From Desulfovibrio desulfuricans (GTDB lineage: Bacteria; Desulfobacterota; Desulfovibrionia; Desulfovibrionales; Desulfovibrionaceae): DNA of 64,000 nt. Positions 32,787 to 42,887 of the stretch are shown here, piece after piece. The position numbers and the translations under genes are program-made. The notes beneath the pieces are model-generated. The model worked only from the letters and a program-made list of their open reading frames with translations, was not told the origin of the DNA and ran no database searches. The stretch spans positions 208,127-272,126 of the forward strand of contig NZ_JANFYZ010000005.1 of NCBI RefSeq assembly GCF_024460775.1, in the 5' to 3' direction. Position 1 is the first letter of the stretch. Every line of letters begins with the position of its first letter.

Positions 32787-33134
32787 ATGGACATCATCAG
32801 GAAAATTGAACTGGAAAACCAGCGCATGGATCTTCCCGCGTTTCGCTCCGGCGACACGGTGAAAGTGCACCTGCGCATTGTGGAAGGCGAAAAAGAACGT
32901 ATCCAGGTCTTCCAGGGTAACGTTATCCGCATCAAGCGCGGCACCACCAGCGCCACCTTTACGGTGCGCAAGGTTTCCGACGGCGTGGGCGTGGAACGTA
33001 TTTTCCCGCTCAACTCGCCCTTTATCGACCGCGTTGAGCTGATCACGCAGGGCCGCGTGCGCCGCAGCCGCCTGTACTACCTGCGTGCCCTCAAGGGCAA
33101 AGCCGCGCGCATCAAGCCGCGTGGCCGCTTCTGA
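32787..33134 (+). CDS. rplS: 50S ribosomal protein L19
   Basis: A 115-residue protein of normal length. It contains [32 protein letters not shown] and [20 protein letters not shown], all signature L19 stretches. L19 lies at the 30S-50S interface. AAGGAG stands before the ATG. It follows trmD by about 80 bp, as in most bacteria, and the two are probably co-transcribed. Confidence 0.97.
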   Translation: MDIIRKIELENQRMDLPAFRSGDTVKVHLRIVEGEKERIQVFQGNVIRIKRGTTSATFTVRKVSDGVGVERIFPLNSPFIDRVELITQGRVRRSRLYYLRALKGKAARIKPRGRF

Positions 33135-33421
33135 TCCTTTTTTAGGCATCAGAATCGCAGCGAGCGTTTTTACGGCGCGCCAGGGCATGCAGGCAACTGC
33201 AAAACCCCTGGCGCGCTGTTCGCGCGTCTTTAGAACACTAGCACCTGAAATGCTCGCGTACGGTAGGCAAAGCCTGCCTGTTCGCATTTCATGGCAAGGA
33301 TTTTCAGAAAAATCCTTGCAGAGCAGTTAACTCATTTCATTCGTAAACGGCTTTAAACCGACGCGCTGACCATCACGCATTGACCATGGGATCGCGGCCA
33401 TTGCTGCGCAGCGGAGAAATC
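33135..33421 (+). other. Structured gap between rplS and rnhB
   Basis: A 287-bp gap with three stem-loops: GCGCGCCAGGG / CCCTGGCGCGC (33175-33216); a two-stage stem TGAAATGC / GCATTTCA around GGTAGGC / GCCTGCC (33246-33291); and GCAAGGATTTT / AAAATCCTTGC (33294-33319). These could be terminators, processing sites or a small RNA. No coding sequence is supported. Confidence 0.5.
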
Positions 33422-34195
33422 ATGGGCAGAAAAGCAACGAGCCGCCCGGCAAAGCCGCGCAACCAGCAGGCACAGGCGAGCCTTGTCCAGATGGTGAGCA
33501 CCTCGAGCGCCCCGCTGCCTCAGGATGATTCTTCCCTTTTGCAGGCAAACAGCCAGACCGTCCCGCAAATTTTTACCGCTGGCATAGACGAGGCCGGTCG
33601 CGGTTGTCTGGCCGGGCCGGTAGTAGCCGCTGCGGTCATATTGCCGGAGTGCTACGACCTGCCGGGCCTCAACGATTCCAAGGCATGCAGCGCCAAAACC
33701 CGCGAAATGCTCGCCCCGCGCATACGTCAGTGCGCAGTAGCCTGGGGGCTGGGCGTGGTGTGGCCCGCCCGCATTGACGCCATCAATATTTTGCAGGCTA
33801 CCTTTGAAGCCATGAGCAGGGCCGTGCGCTGCCTGCGGTGCGCGCCAGCGCATCTGCTCATTGACGGCAACAAAACCGTGCCCGGCGAGGTTTTTGCCTT
33901 CCACTGGCGCAAGGGGCACACAGCCCCCCTGCCCTCGCAGTGCTGCATTATTGGCGGCGACGCCAGCGAACCTGCCATTTCCGCCGCGTCCATCCTTGCC
34001 AAAACTTACAGGGACAAGCTCATGACCCGGCTGGGAAAACGCTGGCCCGGTTATGGGTTTGAAGCGCACAAAGGCTACGGCACAGAGGATCATTACGAAG
34101 CCTTGCGCCGCCTTGGCCCCTGCCCCCAGCACCGCTTGACCTTTCGCGGCGTTTTGCCCGAAAAGCCCAGCCCGCAGCAGGGCAGCCTGTTGTGA
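33422..34195 (+). CDS. rnhB: Ribonuclease HII
   Basis: A 257-residue protein. ATG 33422 with GGAG six bases before is preferred over an in-frame start at 33380. The catalytic stretch [20 protein letters not shown], then LLIDGNK and [13 protein letters not shown], are the RNase HII motifs with the DEDD-type metal residues. It nicks RNA-DNA hybrids and single ribonucleotides in DNA. There is an N-terminal low-complexity extension of ~50 residues. The stop overlaps the yraN start (GTGA). Confidence 0.93.
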   Translation: MGRKATSRPAKPRNQQAQASLVQMVSTSSAPLPQDDSSLLQANSQTVPQIFTAGIDEAGRGCLAGPVVAAAVILPECYDLPGLNDSKACSAKTREMLAPRIRQCAVAWGLGVVWPARIDAINILQATFEAMSRAVRCLRCAPAHLLIDGNKTVPGEVFAFHWRKGHTAPLPSQCCIIGGDASEPAISAASILAKTYRDKLMTRLGKRWPGYGFEAHKGYGTEDHYEALRRLGPCPQHRLTFRGVLPEKPSPQQGSLL

Positions 34196-34647
34196 CGCCG
34201 CGCTGGCTGCAAACACTTTTTGGCGGCAAGGATGAACAAGCCGCCGCCCCGGCCCATCTGAACCTTGGGCGCAAAGGCGAGGAAGCCGCCCGCAAGCTGC
34301 TGCAACGCAACGGCATGGAACTGCTGGACTGTAACTGGCGCAGCGGCAGGCTTGAACTCGATATTGTCTGCCGCGATGGCGACACCGTTGTTTTTGTCGA
34401 AGTAAAAACCCGCAGCGGTTCAACCTACGGCGGCCCCGCCGCCGCACTGACCCCTGCCAAGCAGCGTACCCTGTGCCGGGCGGCCAGGGCGTGGCTTGCG
34501 GCCCACGATGCATGGAGCAGCCCCTGCCGGTTTGATGTGGTCTGCATTGTGCGCGAGGGCGATACCCTGCACCTGGAGCACTGCCGCCATGCCTTTGAAT
34601 GCGAACCGTCTGTGGATAGTGGCAACGCCACTTGGCAACCCTGGTGA
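34192..34647 (+). CDS. yraN: YraN family (UPF0102) putative endonuclease
   Basis: A 151-residue protein starting at GTG that overlaps the rnhB stop. [40 protein letters not shown] then KTRSGS give the PD-(D/E)XK nuclease core (D in ELDIV, E-x-K in VEVKTR). The family is widespread and usually lies between rnhB and rsmI; its in vivo substrate is uncertain. The last 59 bases overlap the rsmI gene. Confidence 0.9.
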   Translation: MTPRWLQTLFGGKDEQAAAPAHLNLGRKGEEAARKLLQRNGMELLDCNWRSGRLELDIVCRDGDTVVFVEVKTRSGSTYGGPAAALTPAKQRTLCRAARAWLAAHDAWSSPCRFDVVCIVREGDTLHLEHCRHAFECEPSVDSGNATWQPW

Positions 34648-35440
34648 TCTTTCGCCGCGAGCGCGCGAAGTGCTGGCCAGCGCCGATCTTGTGCTGGCAG
34701 AGGATACACGCCGCACTGCCCGCCTGTTGCGCGACTGCGGCATTGAAGCCCGTCGGCTGCTGAGTTTTTACGATCACAACGAGGGCGAACGGCAGGAAGG
34801 CGTATTGCGCATGCTGCGTGAAGGCCAGACAGTTGCCCTTGTCTCCGATGCCGGAACGCCGCTGCTGGCGGACCCCGGCTACCGGCTGGTGCGGGCCTGC
34901 CGCAAGGAGGGCCTTGCCGTATCCCCCCTGCCGGGGCCTTCGGCTCCTGTGACGGCCCTTTCCGCCGCTGGCATTCCCCCGCTGCCGCACAGTTTTCTGG
35001 GTTTTTTGCCGCGCGATGCCGCAGGGCGCGATGCCCTTTTTGCCGCCTTTGCCCATGTGCCGGGCGCACTCATTTTTTTTGAGCGCAAGGATCGCCTCAA
35101 GGAGAGCCTTGCCCAGGCCGCCCGCATTCTTGGCCCCCGCGAGGTGGCCGTGTGCCGGGAATTGACCAAGGAACACGAGGAATTTATAGTAGGTCGTCTG
35201 GAAGACAGCGAGATGCTGCCCGATGAACTGCTGGGCGAAATCACCGTGGTTGTCGGCCCTCCGGAGCAGGCAGAGCGCACCCCAAGGGAAGATGTGCTGC
35301 TGCTGGCGCAAGAGGAACTTGCTCAGGGCGGCAAACCCCGTCAGATTGCCCGCAGGGTGCAAGATGCCGTGCGCGGCTGGTCGGGCAAGGAAATTTACGC
35401 CCTGCTGACGGGTACAGAGCCAGCAGAGCCGGAAGCTTAG
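34589..35440 (+). CDS. rsmI: 16S rRNA (cytidine1402-2'-O)-methyltransferase
   Basis: A 283-residue protein. Start ATG 34589 gives [20 protein letters not shown], matching the usual RsmI N-terminus; it lies within the end of yraN. AEDTRRTARLL, ALVSDAGTPLLADPG and LPGPSAPVTALSAAG are tetrapyrrole-methylase-fold motifs of RsmI. It modifies C1402 in the ribosomal P site with AdoMet. The C-terminal half (VAVCRELTKEHEEFIVG) is also typical. Confidence 0.93.
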   Translation: MPLNANRLWIVATPLGNPGDLSPRAREVLASADLVLAEDTRRTARLLRDCGIEARRLLSFYDHNEGERQEGVLRMLREGQTVALVSDAGTPLLADPGYRLVRACRKEGLAVSPLPGPSAPVTALSAAGIPPLPHSFLGFLPRDAAGRDALFAAFAHVPGALIFFERKDRLKESLAQAARILGPREVAVCRELTKEHEEFIVGRLEDSEMLPDELLGEITVVVGPPEQAERTPREDVLLLAQEELAQGGKPRQIARRVQDAVRGWSGKEIYALLTGTEPAEPEA

Positions 35441-35611
35441 GGGCTGTTCACTCCAGGGCTCTTTTGCCTCCTGCTTGCGTCAGGCCAGCAGTTGCGCATG
35501 CTGCGGAACCAGCTTGCGGCAGCAGATCGTGGCTGAGTGATCATAAGGCGGCGCTTTCCTTTTGAACGCGCCCTCGCTGCAACGGCCAAACCGGCATGCC
35601 ACGGGGTTGCC

Positions 35612-36361
35612 ATGTATCCCACACGCGTTGTACTTGCCTGCCTCGCGCGCACAAGCTGCATCAATGCAGCCATGACCGCCCGGGGGATGCAGCAGATAGG
35701 TTTGGCCTACGTGCTGGAACCTGCCCTGCGAGAGCTGTATCCCGAGCCGCAGGCCTTTGCCCGCGCCATGAGCCGTTACGCGGGACACAGCAACACCCAT
35801 CCCTTCATGATTCCCCTTTTCGTGGGCATCCTGCTCTCGCTCGAACAGGCCATCGCCAAGGGGGCGCTGCCGGAGGGCGTGCTGAATTCCGTGCGCGAAA
35901 CACTGGCCACAACCCTTTCCGCCCTGGGCGACTCATTTTTCAGCGGCACATTGCTGCCCCTGTGGTCGCTGCTCAGCATCAGCCTGCTGTTGGCTGGCTT
36001 TACCAACATGGCCATGCTGCTGGCGGTGATTCTGTTCGGCTCCCTGCTACTGTTCAGGGCCATCTGTTTTGTTTCCGGCCTGCGGTACGGGCTGACCACG
36101 CTCGCCCGCCTGCGCAAGCTCAACCTCATCAACTGGGTGGACAGGCTCAAGATGGTCAATGCGGCGCTGGCTGCCCTGGTCATCTGGCATCTGCCCATCA
36201 GCACCATGAAGCCCTTTCCCTGGACTGCCTATGCCATGGGCGCCGCAGCGGTGCTTGCCGCCGCATGGCTCGTAGGGCGAATGCGCCTGCCACGGCTGCT
36301 GCTTTGGGTTGTGACAACAGGAGCCCTTATTCTCGTGGACTTGGGCTTCATAGGCATGTAG
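35612..36361 (+). CDS. PTS mannose-family IID component
   Basis: A 249-residue membrane protein. Start MYPTRVVLACLARTSCINAA gives the usual IID N-terminus; in-frame GTG 35537 is an alternative. GMQQIGLAYVLEPALRELYP and YAGHSNTHPFMIPLFVGILL are the IID signature, followed by three or four hydrophobic helices and a C-terminal helix pair. It helps to move a sugar across the inner membrane. HPr and EI follow, but the partner IIA, IIB and IIC genes are not in the window, so the transported sugar is unknown. Confidence 0.85.
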   Translation: MYPTRVVLACLARTSCINAAMTARGMQQIGLAYVLEPALRELYPEPQAFARAMSRYAGHSNTHPFMIPLFVGILLSLEQAIAKGALPEGVLNSVRETLATTLSALGDSFFSGTLLPLWSLLSISLLLAGFTNMAMLLAVILFGSLLLFRAICFVSGLRYGLTTLARLRKLNLINWVDRLKMVNAALAALVIWHLPISTMKPFPWTAYAMGAAAVLAAAWLVGRMRLPRLLLWVVTTGALILVDLGFIGM

Positions 36362-36433
36362 AATATACGTGTTTTTCGGTAGTGGACACGCTTTGTCCCC
36401 CCTTGGCCGATAACACGCTCATAAGGTAAGATG

Positions 36434-36724
36434 ATGGAAGAAGCCATAGAACAAACGCCGCGCGGGCTGGCGCTACGGGTATGCATTGGCCTGCGCAACG
36501 GCCTGCACGCCCGACCGGCGGCCCGTCTGGCGCAAGAGGCGCAGCGCTATGCCTCAGATATACTGCTTGTCAGCGACACAGGCGAAGTAGACGCCAAAAG
36601 TATGCTCGACATCCTTTCCCTTGCGCCGCCCGCCAATGCAGAACTGACCCTGGTGGCTCAGGGTGACGATGCCCGCGAGGCCCTTTGTGGTCTGGCCCAA
36701 TTTTTAACCAATTTACAGGACTGA
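36434..36724 (+). CDS. ptsH: PTS phosphocarrier protein HPr
   Basis: A ~96-residue protein. GLRNGLHARPAARLAQEAQR contains the phosphorylated histidine (His25 here), and KSMLDILSLAPPANAELTLV matches the region of the regulatory serine. It passes phosphate from EI to sugar-specific components. The start could also be one codon earlier (36431). Two bases separate its stop from the EI gene, so the two are one unit. Confidence 0.92.
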   Translation: MEEAIEQTPRGLALRVCIGLRNGLHARPAARLAQEAQRYASDILLVSDTGEVDAKSMLDILSLAPPANAELTLVAQGDDAREALCGLAQFLTNLQD

Positions 36725-36725
36725 C

Positions 36726-38498
36726 ATGGCCCGCGCGGTACTTTTCGGCACACCTGTTTCGCCTGGCATAGCCATAGGCAGGGTGCGCTTCATGCACAAG
36801 ACACGGCAGGATGACGAACGCCGCATCACTGCCGCCGAAGTAGCTGCGGAGCAGGAGACCCTGCGCGCCGCCGCTGAAGGCGTGCGCGCCTCACTGGCCG
36901 CCACCATGGAAAATGTGCCAGAAGACCTTTCGGAATACCGCGACGTCATCGCCGCCCAGATGGAAATGGCGCGCGACCCCAAGCTGCTCAAGGCCGCGCT
37001 GGCCCGCATAGAAAGCAACCTTGTGTGCGCCTCGTGGGCCCTCAAGCTCACGGTGGATGAACTGTGCGCGCTGTTCAGAAGCATGGACGACGCCTACCTG
37101 CGCGACCGCGCCCAGGATATCCGCGCCGTGGGCCTGCGCCTGCGCGAGCATCTGGCGGCAGACCCGGCCCACAAGGGAGAGGATGAAACCCCCGGCGTGC
37201 TGGTGGCGGAGGACCTCTCCCCTGCTGATGTCATGGAACTCAACCTCGACCGGGTGCTGGGCATTCTGACCGCAGAAGGCGGCCCCACCTCCCACACGGC
37301 CATTTTGTCGCGCGGGCTGCACATTCCCTGCCTTGCGGGCGTTACCGGGCTTATGGACATTGCCCGCGAAAACGAGACGCTGGTAGTTGACGGCCTCGGC
37401 GGCAGCGTGCTGCTGAGCCCCGATGAGGCTGACGAGGCCCGCTTTGCGGCCCGGCGCGAGGAATATACGGCGTGGGAAGACCTCACGCTCAAATCTGCCC
37501 GCTGGCCCGCCGAGATGTGCGATGGCGTGCGCGTGGAAGTGCAGGCCAATCTTGAAGGCACCAACGAGCTGTCTGCTCTTGCCCAGTGCGGGGCCGACGG
37601 CGTGGGCCTGTACCGCACCGAATTCGCCTATTTTACCGACCGCCTGCCGTCAGAAGAAGACCTGCTGGCAGAATACGCGGCAGTGGCCCAGCGGGCCGCG
37701 CCGGATCGCGTGGTATTCCGCACGCTTGACGTGGGGGCAGACAAGATGCTCCACGCGCAGGCAGTGCTCAAGGAGCCAAACCCCGCGCTGGGGTTGCGCG
37801 GCATACGTTTTTGCCTGCGCCATCAGGGCATTTTTCGCACGCAGTTGCGGGCGCTCATGCGCGCCGGGGCCATGGGCAATGTGGCCATCATGCTGCCCAT
37901 GATTTCCTGCCTGGATGAAGTGCAGCAGGTACGGCGCATCATGCAGGAGCTGCATCAGGAGCTTGCGGCGCAAAACCTGCCCCATGCCCCCTTGCTGCCC
38001 CTGGGCGTCATGGTTGAAACCCCGGCTGCGGCCCTTATTTGCGATGCCCTTGCGCGGGAATGCGACTTTTTCAGCATCGGCACCAATGACCTTATCCACT
38101 ACATAATGGGCATTGACCGCAACAACCGCCATGTGGCCTACCTCAACGAGCCGCTGCATCCGGCTATCGTGCGCTCGCTCAAGCACATCATTGACGCCGC
38201 CCACCGCGAGGGCATAGGTGTTTCCGTCTGCGGCGAGCTTGCTTCTGACCCCTTTGGCCTGGCCCTGCTGCTGGGCATGGGCGTGGACACTGTGTCCGCC
38301 GCCCCCCGATTTGTACCGGGCATGAAGCACCTTATACGCCAGTTCAACGCCCAGACCTGCATGGATCTGGCCAACAGCGTGCTGCTCAGCACCGATGTGG
38401 CCGCTTCCAAGCGCATGGTGCGCGAAGCGTTGCAACAGTCACTGGGACAGGAACTGGCCTTTCACACCACAAGCCTTTTCACATACAGTCACCCATGA
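36726..38498 (+). CDS. ptsI: PTS enzyme I (PEP-protein phosphotransferase)
   Basis: A 590-residue protein of standard length. The active histidine is H190 in [13 protein letters not shown]. The PEP-binding TIM barrel follows with [34 protein letters not shown] and [18 protein letters not shown]. It starts the PTS by transferring phosphate from PEP to HPr in the cytoplasm. Its stop overlaps the smpB start by four bases, so smpB may be co-transcribed. Confidence 0.95.
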   Translation: MARAVLFGTPVSPGIAIGRVRFMHKTRQDDERRITAAEVAAEQETLRAAAEGVRASLAATMENVPEDLSEYRDVIAAQMEMARDPKLLKAALARIESNLVCASWALKLTVDELCALFRSMDDAYLRDRAQDIRAVGLRLREHLAADPAHKGEDETPGVLVAEDLSPADVMELNLDRVLGILTAEGGPTSHTAILSRGLHIPCLAGVTGLMDIARENETLVVDGLGGSVLLSPDEADEARFAARREEYTAWEDLTLKSARWPAEMCDGVRVEVQANLEGTNELSALAQCGADGVGLYRTEFAYFTDRLPSEEDLLAEYAAVAQRAAPDRVVFRTLDVGADKMLHAQAVLKEPNPALGLRGIRFCLRHQGIFRTQLRALMRAGAMGNVAIMLPMISCLDEVQQVRRIMQELHQELAAQNLPHAPLLPLGVMVETPAAALICDALARECDFFSIGTNDLIHYIMGIDRNNRHVAYLNEPLHPAIVRSLKHIIDAAHREGIGVSVCGELASDPFGLALLLGMGVDTVSAAPRFVPGMKHLIRQFNAQTCMDLANSVLLSTDVAASKRMVREALQQSLGQELAFHTTSLFTYSHP

Positions 38499-38950
38499 GC
38501 CAGAAAACACCCCCATCCACTGTGGCCCTGAACAAAAAGGCCCGCCACCTCTATGAACTTTCCGAGTTCACCGAGGCGGGCATTGTACTGACCGGCCCGG
38601 AAGTCAAAAGCATCCGCGCGGGCAAGGTCAACTTTATTGATAGCTATGTAGACTTTCGCCAGGGAGAAGCCTGGCTTGTTTCGCTGCACATCGCGCCCTA
38701 CGCCAACGCGGGCTATGTGTCGCAGGAGCCGGACCGCGCGCGCAAACTGCTGCTGCACGAGCGGGAAATTTCCAAATTCGCGGGGCTGGTGGCCCAGCAG
38801 GGCCTGACGGTTGTGCCCGTGCGCCTCTACTTCAAGAGGGGCAAGATCAAGGTAGAAATTGCCCTCGGCAAGGGCAAAAAACTGCACGACCACCGCGAAA
38901 CACTCAAACGCAGGGCGGAGGAACGGGATATGGCCCGGGAGTTGTCCTAG
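38495..38950 (+). CDS. smpB: SsrA-binding protein SmpB
   Basis: A 151-residue protein, usual length. [34 protein letters not shown] and [20 protein letters not shown] are SmpB hallmarks. It brings tmRNA to stalled ribosomes for trans-translation. The start overlaps the ptsI stop. The TAG stop codon is part of the CTAG at the left edge of the MITE-like element, so an insertion probably occurred exactly at the end of the gene without changing the protein. Confidence 0.95.
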   Translation: MSQKTPPSTVALNKKARHLYELSEFTEAGIVLTGPEVKSIRAGKVNFIDSYVDFRQGEAWLVSLHIAPYANAGYVSQEPDRARKLLLHEREISKFAGLVAQQGLTVVPVRLYFKRGKIKVEIALGKGKKLHDHRETLKRRAEERDMARELS

Positions 38951-39099
38951 GGCCTGTTTCTAAATAATTCTTTTGGCCGATCACTGCGTCATCCAGCATT
39001 TTTACTCCAGTCATGGACAGAAAAAGTCCACTCCTGTCGTAAAAAATACTGTTTTCCTTGTCCTCGGCGCAAAATATTTTATTTAGAAACAACCCCTAG
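38947..39099. mobile_element. MITE-like element with CTAG flanks
   Basis: A 153-bp element bounded by CTAG on each side (38947-38950 and 39096-39099). The inside begins GGCCTGTTTCTAAATAA and ends TTATTTAGAAACAACCC, near-perfect terminal inverted repeats of ~17 bases. It contains no gene. The size, terminal repeats and CTAG target duplication are typical of small elements moved by IS5-type transposases, none of which is in the window. The rest of the 38951-39243 gap is the short leader of comEC. Confidence 0.75.
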
Positions 39100-39243
39100 A
39101 TGCAAATTTCCTTCGAAAATGTGCATTTTCAAAGTTTGCAAGACTCCCGCTTCGGCGTTTAACAGCGCAGATAAACTGCGATTGCGTGAGCAGGTGCTCT
39201 TGCTGCAAGGGCGCGACACCTCACATCTCTCCCAAGGCTCTTC

Positions 39244-41931
39244 ATGCGGCACCCTCCATTGCAAGCCCCCCTGCTCTGGCAGACATATCTGGGCTTCTGG
39301 ATAGCGGGCATTACCGCGGCCCCCTGGCCCCTGCCCTCGCTTTGCTGCGCCTTGCTGCTGCTTTTTGTGGATGCCCGCCTGTGGCGCGCCGCGCGCACGG
39401 CTCTGGCCTCCTTGTGCCTTTTGGCGGGATTTCTGACAGGATACTGGCAGCTCTATGGCTGCCCGTGGCAAACCCTGCTCACAACAGAAGCGCAGGCAAG
39501 GCAAACGGGCCAGCCGCCCCAATGGCTGCACGAATCTGCCCAGCCGCCGCGAGTGTGCGGCATTGTGCGCGATATGCAGGGCCTGCCCGACAACCGCCTG
39601 CGCCTGCTGCTGAGCGATGTGCGCCCCGCCGATACGGACGGCAGGGACGGCTTGCCCTCTGCCTCTGATGCTGCCGCAATACCGCCAGACGCTGCAAATT
39701 CAACTGTTCGCCCTCTGCCCGGCAAACTGGCCTGGACATGGGAAGCGCCCACAGCCGCCATTGGCCTTTCTCCTCCGCTCCCCGGCCAGACAGTCTGCCT
39801 GACGCGACGCCCCATGCCCGCGCAGGGCTTTGCCAACGAAGGCCAGACCGACTGGGGCCTGTGGCTGGCGGCTCAGGGTGTGCGCTGGCGCATGTGGACT
39901 CTGGGCAATCAGGGAGAGCCGCACATTTCCGGCCAGCCAACCCTCTCCGCCCGCTGGCGCGAATCATTGCGGCAGGATTTTGTGCACGCGCTGTTTCCGG
40001 CCCAGGAGGCGGCACAGTCCCATACGGGAGGGCCAGACGAAACCATAGCGGCTGACGCTTCCCCTCCACCAGCCCATAACAAACCCACGCCGTACAAGCT
40101 TTCGCAGGGCAAGGCCATCCTGCTGGCTCTGCTCTTTGGCGACAGGCAATACCTGAACCAGCAGACACTGAACAATTTTGCCTCGGCCACGCTTGTGCAC
40201 AGTCTCGCCCTTTCCGGCCAGCACCTTACAGTGGCGGGCCTTGTGGGCCTGCTCTGCGTACTTGCCGCCGCGCGGGTTCGCCCCGGCATATACCTGCGCC
40301 GCCCCCGCGCCGTCTGGGCGCTGCTGGCAACACTGCCGCCAGCACTGGCCTACCTGTGGCTGGGCGATGCCCCGGCGTCATTGCTGCGGGCTGCCGTCAT
40401 GCTGCTGCTTCTTGCCGTCTATTTTTTGCGCGGGCGGCCCCACACAACGCTTGATGTGCTCTGCGCCGCCTTGCTCTGCATCAGCGTGGTCTCCCCGCTG
40501 AGCATGCTGGACACAGGCCTGCAACTTTCCGTGCTGTGCGTGGCGGTCATCGGCATGAGCCTGCCCTGGCTGCGGGTGCTGGCCCCGGAGCCGGATGCGG
40601 CTGCGCAAATACGGCAGAGCAACGGCCTTGGCAGACATGTGAATCAAAAGATCCGCCGGGGAGCGTGGGTATTAACGCGGATATTTCTGGTTTCCCTGGG
40701 CATCCAGATTGCCCTGCTGCCTCTGAACATGCTGCTGTTCAACAATATGGGGCACTGGTTCTGGCTCAATGTGCTCTGGCTGCCCGTGGCCGACATGCTG
40801 GTGTTGCCCGCCTCTGTGCTCGGCCTGTTCCTGTCCGCTCTTGGTCTTGACCTTGCGGCGCGGGCAGTGCTGGACATGGCGGCTCTGCCCTGCCAATGGC
40901 TTACAGACTGCCTTGCGTGGCTGGCTGGCGCAAACCTGTTGCAGCCCCCGGCCCTGCTGCGCCCGCACTGGACAGCCCTGCCAGCTTTTGCGGCCTTGCT
41001 TGGGGCGCTGGCGCTGAAGGCGGGGCGCGCAGACCTGCCCCGCGCGGCGCGACGTCTGCTGCTGGCCGGGGCGCTGCTGTTATGCGTTGGCCCGGCCCTG
41101 CGCACCGCAGAGCGCCTGTCAGACCATATCCGTCTTGATGTGCTGGATGTGGGGCAGAGTCAGGCCCTGCTGCTGCGTCTGCCGGGGCATGTGCGCCTGC
41201 TGCTGGACGGCGGAGGCAGCGCCTCGCCGCGTTTTGATCCGGGGCAGGCGCTGGTGGCCCCGGCCCTGACCTATAATGACGCGCCGCACCTGGCCGCCAT
41301 ACTCAACACCCACCCCGACCTGGACCACATGGGCGGCTTGCTGCACATACTGCGCGTCTTTCGTGTGGATCACCTGCTGGACAATGGGCGCGAAGGCAAG
41401 GGCAGTTGGGGCGAACAGTGGCGCGCGGCGCGCACGGCCCACCGCAGCCGCGCCCTTGTCCGTGGCGATGTTCTGATACTGGGCAAACCGTCTCTGGGTC
41501 TGCGCCTGGAAGTTTTGCACCCGCCAATGAACGAGTGGGACGCATGGCAAGGCAACGATGCCTCGGTGGTGGCCCGGCTGACTCAGCATGGCCGTGGTCT
41601 GGCCCTTTTTCTGGGCGATGCGGAACGCCCGGTGCTGCGCCGTCTGATTGATAATGGCGATGACCTGCGCGCCGAGGTTGTTGTTGCGCCGCACCATGGC
41701 TCTGCCACAGGATTTCTGCCGGAATTTTATGAGGCGGTGCACCCCGGTATTGTGGCCGCCTCGTGCGGATTTGAAAACCGCTATGGCTACCCTTCACAAC
41801 CACTACGCGCATGGTGCGATGCCGCCAAGGTGCCGCTGTACTTTACAGGGCGCGACGGCGCTGTGCGGATTATCTGGCCCGCGCGCGGCGACAGTCTTGG
41901 CCCGCCAGCCGTTCATTCCGCGCGGCCCTGA
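39244..41931 (+). CDS. comEC: ComEC/Rec2-type DNA uptake membrane channel
   Basis: An 895-residue protein. Order: N-terminal membrane helices and an OB-like region with an insertion, a ComEC core of about eight helices (LALLFGDRQYLNQQTLNNFA, HSLALSGQHLTVAGLVGLL, LLRAAVMLLLLAVYFLRGRP), and a C-terminal metallo-beta-lactamase-like domain (LDVLDVGQSQALLLRLPGHV, NTHPDLDHMGGL, HHGSATGF). It carries single-stranded DNA through the inner membrane in competent bacteria. No other competence genes are near, so the role may be inferred only from the family. Confidence 0.9.
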   Translation: MRHPPLQAPLLWQTYLGFWIAGITAAPWPLPSLCCALLLLFVDARLWRAARTALASLCLLAGFLTGYWQLYGCPWQTLLTTEAQARQTGQPPQWLHESAQPPRVCGIVRDMQGLPDNRLRLLLSDVRPADTDGRDGLPSASDAAAIPPDAANSTVRPLPGKLAWTWEAPTAAIGLSPPLPGQTVCLTRRPMPAQGFANEGQTDWGLWLAAQGVRWRMWTLGNQGEPHISGQPTLSARWRESLRQDFVHALFPAQEAAQSHTGGPDETIAADASPPPAHNKPTPYKLSQGKAILLALLFGDRQYLNQQTLNNFASATLVHSLALSGQHLTVAGLVGLLCVLAAARVRPGIYLRRPRAVWALLATLPPALAYLWLGDAPASLLRAAVMLLLLAVYFLRGRPHTTLDVLCAALLCISVVSPLSMLDTGLQLSVLCVAVIGMSLPWLRVLAPEPDAAAQIRQSNGLGRHVNQKIRRGAWVLTRIFLVSLGIQIALLPLNMLLFNNMGHWFWLNVLWLPVADMLVLPASVLGLFLSALGLDLAARAVLDMAALPCQWLTDCLAWLAGANLLQPPALLRPHWTALPAFAALLGALALKAGRADLPRAARRLLLAGALLLCVGPALRTAERLSDHIRLDVLDVGQSQALLLRLPGHVRLLLDGGGSASPRFDPGQALVAPALTYNDAPHLAAILNTHPDLDHMGGLLHILRVFRVDHLLDNGREGKGSWGEQWRAARTAHRSRALVRGDVLILGKPSLGLRLEVLHPPMNEWDAWQGNDASVVARLTQHGRGLALFLGDAERPVLRRLIDNGDDLRAEVVVAPHHGSATGFLPEFYEAVHPGIVAASCGFENRYGYPSQPLRAWCDAAKVPLYFTGRDGAVRIIWPARGDSLGPPAVHSARP

Positions 41932-42007
41932 ACGCATACACCCCGACGGCCTTTGCGGGCAACCGGGGTGCATCAGGAGGAACAACAAGGCCTCTTGCAG
42001 GCATTGA

Positions 42008-42874
42008 TTATTTTTTAAGCCAGGCTTCTACCATCTGGGGATTTTCCTTCATGAAGCGGCGGGCGTTTTCCAGAGGATCTGCGCCCTTTTCCTGATTCCA
42101 GTTCATGAGCCTCTGGAGCTGGCTTGGATCTTCGTACCGGAAGTTGGTCAAAAAGGCCCAGGCATCGGGGTGATCCTTTTTCAGCTCTTTGCGGCCAACC
42201 TTGAAAATGCCTTCTTCCTTGCCCAGGCTGCCCAGCGGATCATCCAGATAATGCATCTGCCAGCGGCCAAACATCCAGTGGGGCGACCATGCCGTCACCA
42301 CAATCCATTCCTGCTTGCGGATGGCCTCAGCCAGGCTGGAGGTCATGATGGTTCCGCTGCCCTCCACAAGCTGCAACTGCTTTATATCATAGTCTTTAAT
42401 GGCTTTTTCCGTGAGCTGCATCAGGCCGGAACCCGGATCAATGCCCACAATGCGCCCCTTGAACTTGTCCGCATTGGCGTCCAGTTCATCAATGGACTTG
42501 AGCGGCACATAATCCGGTACGGCCAGCCCCAGACGCGCGCCGCCCACAAGCTTGCCCAGCATTTCCACCTGATTTTTCACCTTGCCGTACATGGCGGCGT
42601 GGGTGTCAGGCAGCCAGGCAGTCACCATGGCATCGGCATCGCCGGTGGCAATACTCGTCCACAATATTGGCTGGGTAACGGGCAGCAATTCCACCTTGTA
42701 GCCGAGCTTGTCTTCCAGCACGGCCTTGGCAAGATTGCTGGAGGCAGTGGCGCAATCCCATTCAACATAGACAATTTTAAGGGTTTTGTTCTGTTTGCTG
42801 CCGGCAGCGGCCTGAGCAGGCCACACCCACAAAACCATGATGGCAAGAACCATTATAAAAAGTCTGCGTGTCAT
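42008..42874 (-). CDS. Glycine-betaine-type ABC transporter substrate-binding protein
   Basis: A 288-residue protein. ATG 42874 has GGGAGG upstream. Residues 1-24 are a signal peptide (MVLAIMVLWVWPAQAAA). YVEWDCATASSN, AMVTAWLPDTHAAMYG and VVTAWSPHWMFGRW supply the tryptophans that form the quaternary-amine cage in ProX/OpuAC proteins. It would capture glycine betaine, carnitine or choline in the periplasm. It is last in a three-gene operon with permease and ATPase and would serve osmoprotection, or possibly carnitine or choline use. Confidence 0.85.
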   Translation of the reverse strand: MTRRLFIMVLAIMVLWVWPAQAAAGSKQNKTLKIVYVEWDCATASSNLAKAVLEDKLGYKVELLPVTQPILWTSIATGDADAMVTAWLPDTHAAMYGKVKNQVEMLGKLVGGARLGLAVPDYVPLKSIDELDANADKFKGRIVGIDPGSGLMQLTEKAIKDYDIKQLQLVEGSGTIMTSSLAEAIRKQEWIVVTAWSPHWMFGRWQMHYLDDPLGSLGKEEGIFKVGRKELKKDHPDAWAFLTNFRYEDPSQLQRLMNWNQEKGADPLENARRFMKENPQMVEAWLKK

Positions 42875-42887
42875 TGCGTCCTCCCGT

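Noticed and set aside
38951..39243. tmRNA gene next to smpB
   Set aside because: No tRNA-like ends or tag reading frame; the sequence is a MITE-like element and a short leader.
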